From positions 186,001 through 250,000 of the forward strand of contig NZ_JACTVJ010000013.1 in assembly GCF_014493765.1 (NCBI RefSeq): 64,000 nt of DNA, written 5' to 3'. The stretch is from Streptomyces polyasparticus (GTDB taxonomy: Bacteria; Actinomycetota; Actinomycetes; Streptomycetales; Streptomycetaceae). Shown here in pieces: positions 9,217 through 22,377 of the stretch. Numbering within the stretch: the stretch's first letter is position 1; each line of letters opens with the position of its first letter. A program made the position numbers and the translations under genes. Under the pieces are notes generated by a model, which worked only from the letters and a program-made list of their open reading frames with translations, made no database searches and was not told where the DNA came from.

Positions 9217-10038
9217 ATGCGCAGCTACAGCCCCGACCTGACCCCGCCGTGGAAGAAGCCGAAGCCGGTGCCGACCGTGGAGGCGACCACGGACCTGGTC
9301 GTCGAGGAGGTGGCGACGGGCTTCTGCGGCGCGGTGATCCGCTGCGAGGCGGGCACGGTCACCCTCGAGGACCGCTTCGGCAAGCACCGGGTGTTCCCGA
9401 TGGAACCGCGCGGCTTCCTCCTGGACGGCAAGGTCGTGACCCTCACCCGCCCCACGGGCGCGGCCCCCGTACGTCCCACCCGTACGGCATCCGGCTCGGT
9501 CGCCGTACCGACGGCCCGTGCGCGGGTGGCACGGGCCGGCCGTATCTATGTCGAGGGCCGTCACGACGCCGAACTGGTCGAGAGGGTCTGGGGCGACGAT
9601 CTGCGCATCGAGGGCGTGGTCGTGGAGTACCTGTCGGGCATCGACGACCTCCCGGCCATCGTCGCGGAGTTCGCCCCGGGCCCGGACGCCCGCCTGGGCA
9701 TCCTGGTCGACCACCTGGTCCCCGGCTCGAAGGAGTCCCGTATCGCGGCCTCGGTCACGGGCGCGGACGGCGGCAATGTCCTCGTGGTCGGCCACCCCTA
9801 CATCGACGTATGGGAAGCGGTGAAGCCCTCCGCGGTGGGCATCGCCGCCTGGCCCCGCATTCCGCACGGCGAGGACTGGAAGACGGGCATCTGCCGCGCC
9901 CTCGGCTGGCCGCCGAACACGGGCGCCGCCTGGCAGCACATCCTGTCCAAGGTCCACTCGTACAAGGATCTGGAGCCGGAACTCCTCGGCCGCGTCGAGG
10001 AACTGATCGACTTCGTCACGGGCGACGGTGGCGCGTGA
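9217..10038 (+). CDS. DUF3097 family protein
   Basis: A 273-residue cytoplasmic protein that I recognise as the actinobacterial DUF3097 family. The N-terminal part (MRSYSPDLTPPWKKPK) leads into a small beta domain. The C-terminal part has a Toprim-like arrangement: IYVEGRHDAELVERVWG, then LGILVDHLVPGSKES, then HPYIDVWEAVKP. This suggests a nucleic-acid-acting metal site (Glu in VEGRHD, Asp-x-His in VDHL). No function is established that I can name. Its 3' end overlaps the convergent Uma2 gene by 23 bases. Confidence 0.85.
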   Translation: MRSYSPDLTPPWKKPKPVPTVEATTDLVVEEVATGFCGAVIRCEAGTVTLEDRFGKHRVFPMEPRGFLLDGKVVTLTRPTGAAPVRPTRTASGSVAVPTARARVARAGRIYVEGRHDAELVERVWGDDLRIEGVVVEYLSGIDDLPAIVAEFAPGPDARLGILVDHLVPGSKESRIAASVTGADGGNVLVVGHPYIDVWEAVKPSAVGIAAWPRIPHGEDWKTGICRALGWPPNTGAAWQHILSKVHSYKDLEPELLGRVEELIDFVTGDGGA

Positions 10039-10603
10039 TGCCCGGCAGCGTCGGGAACTCCGTGGTGTCGAGTTCGACACCGAGCAGGTCCACCTGCACC
10101 CGGAGCCCGAACTTCGTCGTGCGCTCCACCTGGTAGTCGGCTGCCTCGCCCTTCCCGGTCGGCTCCGTGAGCAGCATGCACTGGCCGGCCATCGGGTCGA
10201 TGATCAGGTACGCGGGGACCTCGCCTGCCGCGTAGATCGACCGCTTCTCGCCGTAGTCGCGGTCCACGCTGGTTTTGGAGACGACCTCGACGACGAGGGT
10301 GATGATCTCGGCGGGCAGCAGCCGCCCCTGTGCCGGACCGGCACCTCGTTCGAGAACGACGAGGTCGGGCTGGGGCTCGCTGCTCTCCCCCCGGATCGCG
10401 ATGTCCTGGGTCTGGAGCCGATCCCAGGCCCTGCGTGGAATCTGGTCCTGAACGTCCTGGACGATCCGGTTGTGGACCAGATCCGGCCCGGCCACCATCA
10501 CAATGTCCCCCCGGAGGAGCTCAGCCCTGTAGCCCTCCGGAACCTCGAGGTTCTCGAAGAACTCGACGACGTCAGGGACTGGCCGGTCATCCACAGCGGT
10601 CAT
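10016..10603 (-). CDS. Uma2 family restriction-endonuclease-like protein
   Basis: A 195-residue PD-(D/E)XK-fold protein of the Uma2 (DUF820) family, abundant in Streptomyces and cyanobacteria. The N-terminal part has YRAELLRGDIVMVAGP, the core has EPQPDLVVLE and then ITLVVEVVSKTSVDRDYGEK, the usual Asp...Glu-x-Ser/Lys arrangement, and PAYLIIDP follows. The ATG at 10603 is chosen over an upstream GTG-rich extension because GGAGG lies about 9 bases before it. No role has been firmly shown for the family. It converges with the DUF3097 gene. Confidence 0.85.
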   Translation of the reverse strand: MTAVDDRPVPDVVEFFENLEVPEGYRAELLRGDIVMVAGPDLVHNRIVQDVQDQIPRRAWDRLQTQDIAIRGESSEPQPDLVVLERGAGPAQGRLLPAEIITLVVEVVSKTSVDRDYGEKRSIYAAGEVPAYLIIDPMAGQCMLLTEPTGKGEAADYQVERTTKFGLRVQVDLLGVELDTTEFPTLPGITRHRRP

Positions 10604-10991
10604 CTCCGTGGCCCTCCGCTTCTCGCCATCGCTCGTGCGACAGCAGCGTAGGAACAGGGTAGGCAGGCACGTCCGAGATTCGCACGGGTTCACTCAGCCG
10701 TGTGATCGTCCCGCTCGACGACCTGCGTGGCCAGTACCGCCCTATAGGACCGGACAGTCTTCAGTGGCTCGGCGTCGCGTACGACCCGGAGCAGCGAACT
10801 GTCCCGGTCGATCTCGCCCGCCGCGCAGAGTTGCAGATGTGCACGAGCCGTCCAGGGTTCGAGCCCAGCACGGGCGGGCCCCGGCCCACGCATCCCACCG
10901 GATACGGGTGACCTGCTCGCCACTTGACGACCGGCGCCCGGCCCATCCCGTGGCGCTCGGCGCCGACACGGGGAACTCAGCGGCAGCCGCC
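10604..10991. other. 388-base stretch with no confident gene; possible gene remnant
   Basis: Between the Uma2 gene and hemW no convincing gene is seen. A minus-strand reading frame (10690-10923, 77 codons) has a plausible tail, LRVVRDAEPLKTVRSYRAVL, but a poor N-terminal half and no ribosome-binding site. It may be the decayed end of a regulator or hypothetical gene. The Uma2 promoter should lie near 10604-10690. Confidence 0.4.
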
Positions 10992-12224
10992 TCAGTCCAC
11001 CAGGTCCCTGACCACCGCATCCGCCAACAGCCGCCCCCGCAGCGTCAGTACGGCCCGCCCTTCCCCGTACGGAACGGGGTCGAGCAGACCGTCCGCGAGC
11101 GCGCGCTCGGCGGCCGCGAGACCGGCGGGCTTGAGCAGGGACAGCGGGCAGCCGTCGATGAGCCGGAGTTCGAGCAGGATCCGCTCGACGCGCCGGTCCT
11201 CCTGCGAGAGGAGCTCACGCCCCGCCCCCGGCGAGGCACCCTCGGCGAGCCGGCCCGCGTACGCCCCCGGATGCTTGACGTTCCACCACCGCACCCCGCC
11301 CACGTGGGAGTGGGCGCCGGGCCCCGCGCCCCACCAGTCGGCGCCGCGCCAGTAGAGCTCGTTGTGCAGACAGCGGGCCGCCTCGGACGTGGCCCAGTTG
11401 GACACCTCGTACCAGTGGAAACCTGCCGAGGAGAGCACCTCGTCCGCCATCAGATAGCGGTCCGCGTGCACATCGTCGTCCGTCATCGGGACCTCGCCGC
11501 GGCGGATCCGGCGGGCGAGCTGGGTGCCCTCCTCGACGATCAGCGCGTACGCGGACACATGGTCGGGACCCGCACCGAGCACCGCGTCCAGGGAAGCCTT
11601 CCAGTCGTCGTCGCTCTCCCCCGGCGTGCCGTAGATCAGGTCGAGGTTGACGTGCTCGAAGCCCTCGGCGCGCGCCTCGGCCACACAGGCCTCCGGCCGC
11701 CCCGGTGTGTGCGTACGGTCGAGGATCTTGAGCACATGCTGCTTCGCGCTCTGCATCCCGAAGGAGACCCGGTTGTAGCCCCCGGCGCGCAGCGCCGCGA
11801 GATACGCGGGGTCGACCGAGTCCGGATTGGCCTCGGTGGTGACCTCGGCCCCGTCCGCGAGCCCGAACTCGTCCCTGATCGCGCCGAGGATCCGTACGAG
11901 ATCGGCGGCGGGCAGCAGCGTCGGCGTGCCACCGCCCACGAACACGGTCTCGACGGCCCGCGGATCGTCTCCGAGGACCTTCCTGGCCAGCCGGATCTCG
12001 TCGATCAGGGTGTCGGCGTAGTTGTCGCGCGAGGCGAGCACGCCCCCGGATCCGCGCAGCTCACTGGCGGTGTACGTATTGAAGTCGCAGTAGCCGCAGC
12101 GGGTGGCGCAGTACGGCACGTGGACATAGAACCCGAGGGGCCGCTCCGCACTGCCGGACAGTGCGGAGGCGGGCAGCGCCCCGTCGGAGGGCACGGGTTC
12201 CCCGTCGGGAAGAGCAGAAGGCAT
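10992..12224 (-). CDS. hemW: Radical SAM heme chaperone HemW
   Basis: Radical SAM protein formerly annotated as oxygen-independent coproporphyrinogen III oxidase; HemW binds and delivers heme. The [4Fe-4S] motif is C39-x3-C43-x2-C46 (YCATRCGYC), followed by the SAM-binding FVGGGTPTLL motif. There is no fourth cysteine immediately after the motif, as expected for HemW rather than HemN. The C-terminal HemN_C domain has the LLELRLIDGCPLSLL segment. The ATG at 12224 is preceded by AGGGG; an in-frame GTG lies six codons upstream. 410 residues is the normal length. Confidence 0.93.
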   Translation of the reverse strand: MPSALPDGEPVPSDGALPASALSGSAERPLGFYVHVPYCATRCGYCDFNTYTASELRGSGGVLASRDNYADTLIDEIRLARKVLGDDPRAVETVFVGGGTPTLLPAADLVRILGAIRDEFGLADGAEVTTEANPDSVDPAYLAALRAGGYNRVSFGMQSAKQHVLKILDRTHTPGRPEACVAEARAEGFEHVNLDLIYGTPGESDDDWKASLDAVLGAGPDHVSAYALIVEEGTQLARRIRRGEVPMTDDDVHADRYLMADEVLSSAGFHWYEVSNWATSEAARCLHNELYWRGADWWGAGPGAHSHVGGVRWWNVKHPGAYAGRLAEGASPGAGRELLSQEDRRVERILLELRLIDGCPLSLLKPAGLAAAERALADGLLDPVPYGEGRAVLTLRGRLLADAVVRDLVD

Positions 12225-12300
12225 GCCCCTATTGTCAACCACCCGGCGCGGGGACCGGGCCCGCTCCCCTGCCGGATCCCCGGCCGCCTCCCCGGCCCGC

Positions 12301-14232
12301 TTACCTGGCCTGCAGCACGAGCACCGCCAGATCGTCGTCCACCGGCGTCTGCGCGAAGTCGTGCACGAGACGGCGGATCCGCTCCGCCACCACAGTCGCC
12401 GACAGGCCCCCGCTCCCGGCCAGGGCCCGTGCGAGCCCGTCGCCGTCGTCCAGCATCCGCAGCCCCGAGCGCCGCTCCGTGACCCCGTCCGTCACGCAGA
12501 CGAGCGTCTCGCCCGAGCCGAGGACGAAGGACTCGCTCTCGTACTCCGGCTCGTCGAGCACACCGAGCAGCACCTGCGGCCCGGCGGCCGCCCGTACGGC
12601 ACCGTCCGGGCCGAGCAGCAGCGGCAGCGGATGCCCGGCGCAGGCGAGGGTGCAGCGCACGCCTTCCGGTGAGGGTTCGAGCTCTCCATACAGCAGGGAA
12701 AGGAAGCGCGCGGGTGAACCGTCCGGAGCCAGATCGCGCCGGCCCGCCTCCGCGAGCGCGCGGGCCGCGGAGTCCGCCGCCTCGGTCGCGTCGTCGAGCA
12801 GCAGCCGGTTGAGGCGGTCGAGCACGTCGGAGACCTGGTAGCCCTCGCGGGCGAGCAGCCGCAGCCAGGGGCGGGCGAGGCCGGTGACGACGGCGGCCTC
12901 CGGTCCGTTGCCGCAGACATCGCCGAGCGCGAAGCACCAACGGCCGTCGCCCGCGGGGAAGATGTCGTAGAAGTCGCCGCCCGCGAGACCGTTGTCCCGC
13001 GGCTCGTACACCAACGCGCTCTCCACGCCCGGGACTTCGGCCATCGAGCTGGGCAGCAGACCGCGCTGCAGGACACGGCTGATGGTGGCCTGGCGCGCGT
13101 ACTGGCGGGCCGCGCCGATCGCCAGCGCCACCCTGCGGCTGAAGTCCTCCAGAAGCCCGGTCACTTCGTCGGGGAAGCGCATCAGACCGGCCCGCCCGAG
13201 CAGCAGCGTGCCGAGCGCGCGGCCGCCGGCGACCAGGCGGTACGCCACCGCCGTACCGGTGGTGTCGCCGATGCCCTCGAAGGGCCAGGGCACCGGAACG
13301 GGGCCGCCGTGCAGCGGGCCGGGGATGGCGGGGGCGTCCTTCTCCAGTACGCGGCGCAGGTCCTCGATCCGCGATTCGTTGTGGTGCCAGACGCGCGCGA
13401 GCCGGGGCGCGGTGGGCCCGGTGCCGCGGCCGTGCCGGTCCGCCTCGTCGTTGAGCCAGACCGCGCACCAGTCGGCGAGCCGCGGCACGAGCAGCTGTCC
13501 GGCGAGGGCGGCCACCATCTCCTCGTCCAGCTGCCCGGCCAGCAGATCGGAGGCCTCGGCGAGGAACGCGAGCGCGCCGCGGTTGCCCCAGTCGCCCTGC
13601 TCCCGGGCCTTCTTGGGCTGCGGCGCGAGGATGTCGGCGACGCGCAGCCCGCGCTGCAGCGCCTGCTCCCCCGCATACGCCTCGATCTGCCGGGCCGCGT
13701 CGGCCCCGTCCACGGGCAGCCGCGCCCATACGGTCTTCTTGCCCGGGCGGTAGGTGATGCCCCAGGACTCCGAGAGGCAGGCGACGAGCTGCAGGCCTCG
13801 GCCGTACTCGACGAGACCCTGCGGCGGTCCGCCCAACTCGCCCTGCACCGCGCGTCCCGGGTGGTGGTCGCACACCTCGATGACCACGGCGGCGCCGTCC
13901 TCCAGGTCCCCGTCGGCGGCCACCCCCGCGTCGAGACGGCACAGGACCTCGACATGGGTGCCCGCGTGGACGACGGCGTTGGTGACGAGTTCGCTGACCA
14001 GGACGACGGCGTCGTCGGTGAGGCGCTCCGTCAGGCAGGCGGCGGCAGAAACGCCGCTCTCCGCCCAGCCGGCGAAGGCGGCGCGGACAAAACGGCGCGC
14101 TGCGGCCGGTGCGAGTGGATTGCCGGGCAGCGACGTGCTGGCACGGGTGTCCTCCGCGGACCGCAGCGGGACGGGGCCGGTGGTACCGGCCGGGCGGAAA
14201 GTGTTCTCCCGCTGCATTGGAATGGACCCCAC
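12301..14232 (-). CDS. SpoIIE-type phosphatase with anti-sigma kinase domain (OsaC-like)
   Basis: Multidomain stress-signalling protein of 643 residues. The N-terminal ATPase domain (about residues 40-190) is of RsbW/HATPase type, with the N-box LVTNAVVHAG and the G-box-like EYGRGLQLVACLSESWG. A GAF-like domain (about 270-400) follows, then a PP2C/SpoIIE Ser/Thr phosphatase domain with GGDFYDIFPAGDGRWCFALG, DVCGNGPEAA and LVCVTDGVTERR. The GTG at 14232 has AGGAG 7 bases upstream; two ATGs further upstream lack one. It is divergent from the hybrid kinase-response regulator pair, as osaC is from osaAB in S. coelicolor, where OsaC modulates SigB. The equivalence is inferred. Confidence 0.85.
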   Translation of the reverse strand: MGSIPMQRENTFRPAGTTGPVPLRSAEDTRASTSLPGNPLAPAAARRFVRAAFAGWAESGVSAAACLTERLTDDAVVLVSELVTNAVVHAGTHVEVLCRLDAGVAADGDLEDGAAVVIEVCDHHPGRAVQGELGGPPQGLVEYGRGLQLVACLSESWGITYRPGKKTVWARLPVDGADAARQIEAYAGEQALQRGLRVADILAPQPKKAREQGDWGNRGALAFLAEASDLLAGQLDEEMVAALAGQLLVPRLADWCAVWLNDEADRHGRGTGPTAPRLARVWHHNESRIEDLRRVLEKDAPAIPGPLHGGPVPVPWPFEGIGDTTGTAVAYRLVAGGRALGTLLLGRAGLMRFPDEVTGLLEDFSRRVALAIGAARQYARQATISRVLQRGLLPSSMAEVPGVESALVYEPRDNGLAGGDFYDIFPAGDGRWCFALGDVCGNGPEAAVVTGLARPWLRLLAREGYQVSDVLDRLNRLLLDDATEAADSAARALAEAGRRDLAPDGSPARFLSLLYGELEPSPEGVRCTLACAGHPLPLLLGPDGAVRAAAGPQVLLGVLDEPEYESESFVLGSGETLVCVTDGVTERRSGLRMLDDGDGLARALAGSGGLSATVVAERIRRLVHDFAQTPVDDDLAVLVLQAR

Positions 14233-14334
14233 TGTGCGGCTCCTGAGCAGTTCAGGGAAATGCATCTCAGGTGACATGGACAGAGTGACAGACTGGCCCC
14301 GCCCATAAGCGCCGAGTTACTGAAGTGGGCCGCC
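14233..14334. promoter_or_regulatory. Divergent promoter region, phosphatase / hybrid kinase
   Basis: About 100 bases separate the divergent starts. It must hold promoters for both sides and is the obvious place for a SigB-type or regulator-binding site. I could not confidently assign -35/-10 elements by eye. Confidence 0.45.
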
Positions 14335-18516
<4,182 letters not shown>

Positions 18517-18527
18517 GTCGTATCCGC

Positions 18528-19115
18528 ATGAGCACTGAGGTTTCGACAGATGACCGCGCCAGCATCCTCCTCGTCGACGACATGGAGGACAATCTGACCG
18601 CTCTCGAAGCCGTCCTGGGGTCGCTCAACGAACCACTGGTCCGGGCCCGTTCGGGCGAGGAGGCGATGAAGGCGCTGCTGCGGCAGCCCTTCGCCGTCGT
18701 CCTGCTCGACGTACGGATGCCCGGCATGGACGGCTTCGAGACGGCCGCGAACATCAAGCGGCTCGACCAGACCAAGGACATCCCGATCATCTTCCTGACC
18801 GGGACCGACGCCGACACGGGCTATGCCTTCCGGGGGTACGCGACGGGTGCGGCGGACTATCTCACCAAGCCCTTCGACCCGTGGGTGCTGCGCGCGAAGG
18901 TGACGGTCTTCCTCGATCTGCACCGCAAGAACCTGCAGCTCCAGCGCATGCTCGCCCGCGAACAGTCCCAGTTCGCCGAACTGTCCGAGCTCCTCACCAG
19001 GCTCGAAGCCCGGCTGACCGACGACGCCGGCTCACCCCATCTGGTGGAGGCCCGGGGCGAACTGGCCCGTATGGAAGAGGTGCTCACGGAGATGCGGCGC
19101 GGGCGGAGCCACTGA
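18528..19115 (+). CDS. Orphan response regulator with C-terminal coiled coil (OsaB-like)
   Basis: A 195-residue CheY-like receiver without a DNA-binding output domain. Acidic residues in ILLVDDMEDN, phospho-acceptor D61 in VVLLDVRMPGMDG, and Thr/Lys in FLTGTD and LTKPFDP complete the active site. After residue 135 the sequence becomes a charged helix (LQRMLAREQSQFAELSELL), a likely coiled coil for dimerisation or partner binding. It lies 11 bases after the hybrid kinase. In S. coelicolor the similarly built OsaB is needed for growth and development under osmotic stress; that role here is inference. Confidence 0.88.
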   Translation: MSTEVSTDDRASILLVDDMEDNLTALEAVLGSLNEPLVRARSGEEAMKALLRQPFAVVLLDVRMPGMDGFETAANIKRLDQTKDIPIIFLTGTDADTGYAFRGYATGAADYLTKPFDPWVLRAKVTVFLDLHRKNLQLQRMLAREQSQFAELSELLTRLEARLTDDAGSPHLVEARGELARMEEVLTEMRRGRSH

Positions 19116-19132
19116 TCCGGCTCCGCCCGCGC
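19097..19132 (+). terminator. Terminator of the kinase-response regulator operon
   Basis: Perfect 14-bp stem (19097-19110 with 19119-19132) and 8-base loop. The stop codon of the response regulator is inside the loop, so the hairpin ends the operon with almost no 3' untranslated region. Confidence 0.85.
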
Positions 19133-19170
19133 CTTGGTCCCGCAGGGGGTTCGAGGTAGACCTCGGGGCC

Positions 19171-21060
19171 CTACGCCTCGCGTGCTCCCGCGTACATCTC
19201 GTCGACGAGCGACTTGAACTCCCGCTCGACGACCGGCCGCTTGAGCTTGAGGCTGGGCGTCAGCTCGCCGTGCTCGACATCGAGGTCACGCGGCAGGATC
19301 CGGAACTGCTTGATGGTCTGCCAGCGCTGCAGGCCCTGGTTGAGCTCCGTGACATAGCCCTCGATCAGGGCCTTCGTCTTCGGATCCGCCAGGACGTCCC
19401 CGTACGAGGTGGAGGAAAGACCCTCCTCCTTCGCCCAGTTGGTGATGGCGATCTCGTCGAGGGCGATCAGCGCGGTGCAGTAGTTGCGGTCGGCGCCGAT
19501 GACCAGGATGTTCGAGACGTACGGGCAGACGGCCTTGAACTGGCCCTCGACCTCGGACGGCGCGATGTACTTGCCGCCGGAGGTCTTGATGAGGTCCTTC
19601 TTGCGGTCCGTGATGCGCAGATAGCCGTCGGCGGAGAGCTCGCCGATGTCCCCGGTGTGGAACCAGCCGTCGGACTCGAGGACTTCGGCGGTCTTCTCGG
19701 GCAGCCCGTGGTAGCCCTGCATGATGCCGGGGCCGCGAAGGAGGATCTCGCCGTCGTCCGCGATCCGCACCTCGCAGCCGGGCAGCGGCTTGCCGACCGT
19801 GCCGGTGCGGTAGGCCTCACCGGGGTTGACGAAGGACGCGGCGCTCGACTCCGTCAGACCGTAGCCCTCGAGGATGTGGATGCCGGCGCCGGAGAAGAAG
19901 AAGCCGATGTCGGGCGCGAGCGCCGCCGAACCGGAGATACAGGCCCGCAGCCGCCCACCGAAGGCCTCACGCAGCTTGCCGTAGACCAGCTTGTCGGCGA
20001 TCGCGTGCTTGGCGCCGAGCCCGAAGGGCGCGGAGGACTTGCCCGTACGGCGGAAGTTGTCCTGCGTGACCTTGGCGTACTCGCGCGCGACACCCGCCGC
20101 CCACAGGAAGATCTTGTACTTGGCGCCACCGCCGGCCTTCGCCTTCGCCGCGACCCCGTTGTAGACCTTCTCGAAGATCCGCGGCACGGCGGCCATGTAC
20201 GTGGGCTGCACGACCGGCAGATTCTCGATGATCTTGTCGACCCGGCCGTCGACGGCCGTCACATGCCCGACCTCGATCTGACCGCTGGTGAGCACCTTGC
20301 CGAAGACATGCGCGAGCGGCAGCCAGAGGTACTGCACGTCGTCGGGGAAGAGCAGCCCGGTCTGCGCGATGGACTTCGCCATGTACGACCAGTTGTCGTG
20401 CGGAAGCCGAACCCCCTTGGGGCGCCCGGTGGTTCCCGAGGTGTAGATCAGGGTCGCGAGCTGGTCCTTGGTGATCGCCGCGACCCGCTCCTTGACGGAC
20501 TCGGGGTTCTTCTCCAGATACGCCGCTCCGCGGGCCTCCAGGTCGGCGAGCGAGAGCACCCAACCCTCCGGATCGCCCTCGGCGGCCTGCGCGTCGGCGG
20601 CCTCGATCACCACGACGTGCTTCAGACCCGGCAGCTCATCGCGCCGCTCGCGCGCCTTGGCCAGCTGTGCGCCGTCCTCGGCGATCAGCACGCGGCTGTC
20701 GGAGTCGCTCAGGATGTACGCGGCTTCCTCGGCGTTGGTGGAGGCGTAGACCGTGGTCGTGGCGGCCCCGGCACACAGGATGCCGAGGTCGGTCAGGATC
20801 CACTCCACCCGGGTGTTGGCCGCGAGCGCGACGCGCTCCTCGGGCTGCAGCCCGAGTTCGATCAGTCCGGCGGCGATCGCGTAGACGCGCTCGGCGGCCT
20901 GGCCCCAGCTCAGCGACTTCCAGTCGTCCGGACCCTGGCCCGAGGCCGGCGGCACCGGATAGCGGTAGGCCTCCCCGTCGGGCGTCTTGGCCACGCGCTC
21001 AAGGAACAGGTTCGCCACGGAAGGCGGGCGGTTCTCGATCAAGTTCTGTGTGTCGCTCAC
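19171..21060 (-). CDS. Long-chain fatty-acid CoA ligase (FadD15-like)
   Basis: AMP-forming acyl-CoA synthetase of 629 residues that activates fatty acids to acyl-CoA via acyl-adenylate. The P-loop LIYTSGTTGRPKG is at residues 203-215. Later motifs are EGYGLTESSA, GWFHTGDIGEL and ITDRKKDLIKTSGGKYIAP, the last carrying the hinge and catalytic lysine region. The GTG at 21060 has GGAGGA about 6 bases upstream. It is monocistronic, converging with the kinase operon. Chain-length specificity cannot be read from sequence. Confidence 0.94.
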   Translation of the reverse strand: MSDTQNLIENRPPSVANLFLERVAKTPDGEAYRYPVPPASGQGPDDWKSLSWGQAAERVYAIAAGLIELGLQPEERVALAANTRVEWILTDLGILCAGAATTTVYASTNAEEAAYILSDSDSRVLIAEDGAQLAKARERRDELPGLKHVVVIEAADAQAAEGDPEGWVLSLADLEARGAAYLEKNPESVKERVAAITKDQLATLIYTSGTTGRPKGVRLPHDNWSYMAKSIAQTGLLFPDDVQYLWLPLAHVFGKVLTSGQIEVGHVTAVDGRVDKIIENLPVVQPTYMAAVPRIFEKVYNGVAAKAKAGGGAKYKIFLWAAGVAREYAKVTQDNFRRTGKSSAPFGLGAKHAIADKLVYGKLREAFGGRLRACISGSAALAPDIGFFFSGAGIHILEGYGLTESSAASFVNPGEAYRTGTVGKPLPGCEVRIADDGEILLRGPGIMQGYHGLPEKTAEVLESDGWFHTGDIGELSADGYLRITDRKKDLIKTSGGKYIAPSEVEGQFKAVCPYVSNILVIGADRNYCTALIALDEIAITNWAKEEGLSSTSYGDVLADPKTKALIEGYVTELNQGLQRWQTIKQFRILPRDLDVEHGELTPSLKLKRPVVEREFKSLVDEMYAGAREA

Positions 21061-21224
21061 GACATCCTCCGGGCCCGCGACAGTGCGTGCGACTGAGTGG
21101 CTGCTGGTGCGTTCTGTGGTGTGCGTTGTTTAACTTGCCAGTAACTATCGAGCAGTGATCAGAGTAGAGCGCCCGGGCCCGCCGCGTAAGAGGCCTTGAG
21201 CTGTCAGTTCCTCACAGAACGGCA

Positions 21225-21258
21225 ACGGGCCCGCAGCGCTGGTGCGCTGCGGGCCCGT
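21225..21258 (-). terminator. Terminator after the 103-residue secreted protein
   Basis: Perfect 15-bp stem (21225-21239 with 21244-21258) and 4-base loop, located 14 bases past the stop of the secreted-protein gene at 21272. Confidence 0.85.
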
Positions 21259-21271
21259 GCGGGCGATCCGG

Positions 21272-21583
21272 TCAGTTGACGCGGAAGCTCGCGGAGGTCT
21301 CGGAGCTCGCCGTGGCGTCCGCGTCGGCGGCGACATCCGCGTCGACATCGGCGTCGGCGTTGACCCTGGCGTGCGCGTAGACGTCCGGGATCAGCGCGTC
21401 GACGAGGCCCGCGAGGTCCAGGCGGACCAGCGCGTTGAGGGCCGCGTCCGCCGTGGCGGTGGCCGTGGCGTTCTCGTCCGGCACCGGAGCGGACGTCGCG
21501 GACGCGGCGGAAGCCGCACCGCCGAGCATCAGGACTGCGGCGCACACAAGGCCGGCGCCACGCACAACTACGTTCTTGTTCAT
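21272..21583 (-). CDS. Small secreted protein of unknown function
   Basis: 103 residues with a clear Sec signal peptide (MNKNVVVRGAGLVCAAVLML, cleavage after an A-x-A site near residue 27-30). The mature part is about 70 residues, Ala/Asp/Val-rich and acidic, with DA-type repeats (NADADVDADVAADADAT) and no cysteine. It begins at an ATG with GGAGGT 7 bases upstream, so it should be well translated. It lies beside a second small secreted protein. Low-complexity acidic exported proteins of this sort have no assigned role that I know. Confidence 0.75.
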   Translation of the reverse strand: MNKNVVVRGAGLVCAAVLMLGGAASAASATSAPVPDENATATATADAALNALVRLDLAGLVDALIPDVYAHARVNADADVDADVAADADATASSETSASFRVN

Positions 21584-21715
21584 GGGGGTTACCTCCTTCA
21601 GGCACCGCCATACATAACCTCGAATTATCGCCCCGTAACACAGTTAATGCGGACGGGCGAGCGTAGGCGGCCAAATGAGGGAGATACCCGGGAAAACGGG
21701 CCCCATAAAAAGAAA

Positions 21716-21750
21716 AACGGGCCCGGCGCAAGAAATGCGCCGGGCCCGTT
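21716..21750 (-). terminator. Terminator after the 125-residue secreted protein
   Basis: Perfect 15-bp stem (21716-21730 with 21736-21750), 5-base loop, followed on the minus strand by a T-rich run (the + strand reads AAAAAGAAAAACGG just before the stem). This is an unusually canonical intrinsic terminator for a Streptomyces, which fits a strongly expressed gene. Confidence 0.92.
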
Positions 21751-21802
21751 CAATTCACGTTGCCGCCGCTCGGAGGTGCGGCACGCGTGAAGGTGGGGCG
21801 AT

Positions 21803-22180
21803 TCAGCCGATCGGCAGGCCACCGAGGTGCGGCATGGCACCCAGAGCCTTGGCCTTCGCGTCCTGGTTGACCTTGCCGGTCGCGTCGACGTCCGTCTGGT
21901 TGGCGGCCTTGACGACGTTGTCGCTGCCGTCCTTGACCGTGCCGCGAGCCTCCTTGGCAACCTTGGTCAGGGAGTCGAACCAGGCCTCGACGTCAACGTC
22001 CACGACGTCCTTGAGGTCATCGGCGTCGACCGAGGAGTCGTTCACCGTCTTGGTGTCGACCAGCTTCGGGTTGTCCGCCGGAGCGGCCGCACGCGGGGCG
22101 TCGTCGGCCATCGCCGGGGAGGCGAAACCAACAGCCATGACGGAACCGGCAACGACAGCAGCAGCCTTGGTGTACTTCAC
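21803..22180 (-). CDS. Small secreted acidic protein of unknown function
   Basis: 125 residues from a GTG with AAGGGA about 8 bases upstream. The signal peptide MKYTKAAAVVAGSVMAVGFA ends at a SPAMA-DDAP cleavage site. The mature protein is about 100 residues, acidic, with an amphipathic helix around VDVEAWFDSLTKVAKEARG and a conserved-looking C-terminal tail PHLGGLPIG. There is no cysteine and no enzymatic motif. The strong terminator and long 5' untranslated region suggest an abundant transcript. It is not recognisably a rodlin or chaplin. Confidence 0.78.
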   Translation of the reverse strand: MKYTKAAAVVAGSVMAVGFASPAMADDAPRAAAPADNPKLVDTKTVNDSSVDADDLKDVVDVDVEAWFDSLTKVAKEARGTVKDGSDNVVKAANQTDVDATGKVNQDAKAKALGAMPHLGGLPIG

Positions 22181-22234
22181 TTCAGGATCCCTTTCTGAGA
22201 GCGACGTTCTTCACGGTCACGACCGTCGTGCCGT

Positions 22235-22258
22235 CCGAGCGTTTTGCTGGCCGCTCGG
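22235..22258 (-). promoter_or_regulatory. Hairpin in the 5' leader of the 125-residue secreted protein
   Basis: Seven-base perfect arms CCGAGCG / CGCTCGG around a 10-base loop, with a second small hairpin (ACGGT/ACCGT) closer to the gene at 22213-22225. The upstream stretch 22300-22370 is markedly AT-richer and likely holds the promoter. Whether the hairpins regulate is unknown; I found no match to a riboswitch I know. Confidence 0.4.
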
Positions 22259-22377
22259 AACGTCGCTGCCACCCTTCGTAACGGGGCGCCCCTGCCTGCG
22301 GAAACTCTAAAATCACGGCTTTTTTGGCATTCACTCGGATGTCGCAGAATTCTTCCAATTCTCACATCAACGCAAAA

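Noticed and set aside
10690-10923. 77-codon minus-strand frame as a real gene
   Set aside because: No ribosome-binding site, poor N-terminal half and an opposing frame of similar size; kept only as a possible remnant.
22181-22320. ydaO-type (c-di-AMP) riboswitch in the leader of the secreted protein
   Set aside because: Only two short hairpins are visible and I could not find the conserved junction sequences; the product is not a wall hydrolase.
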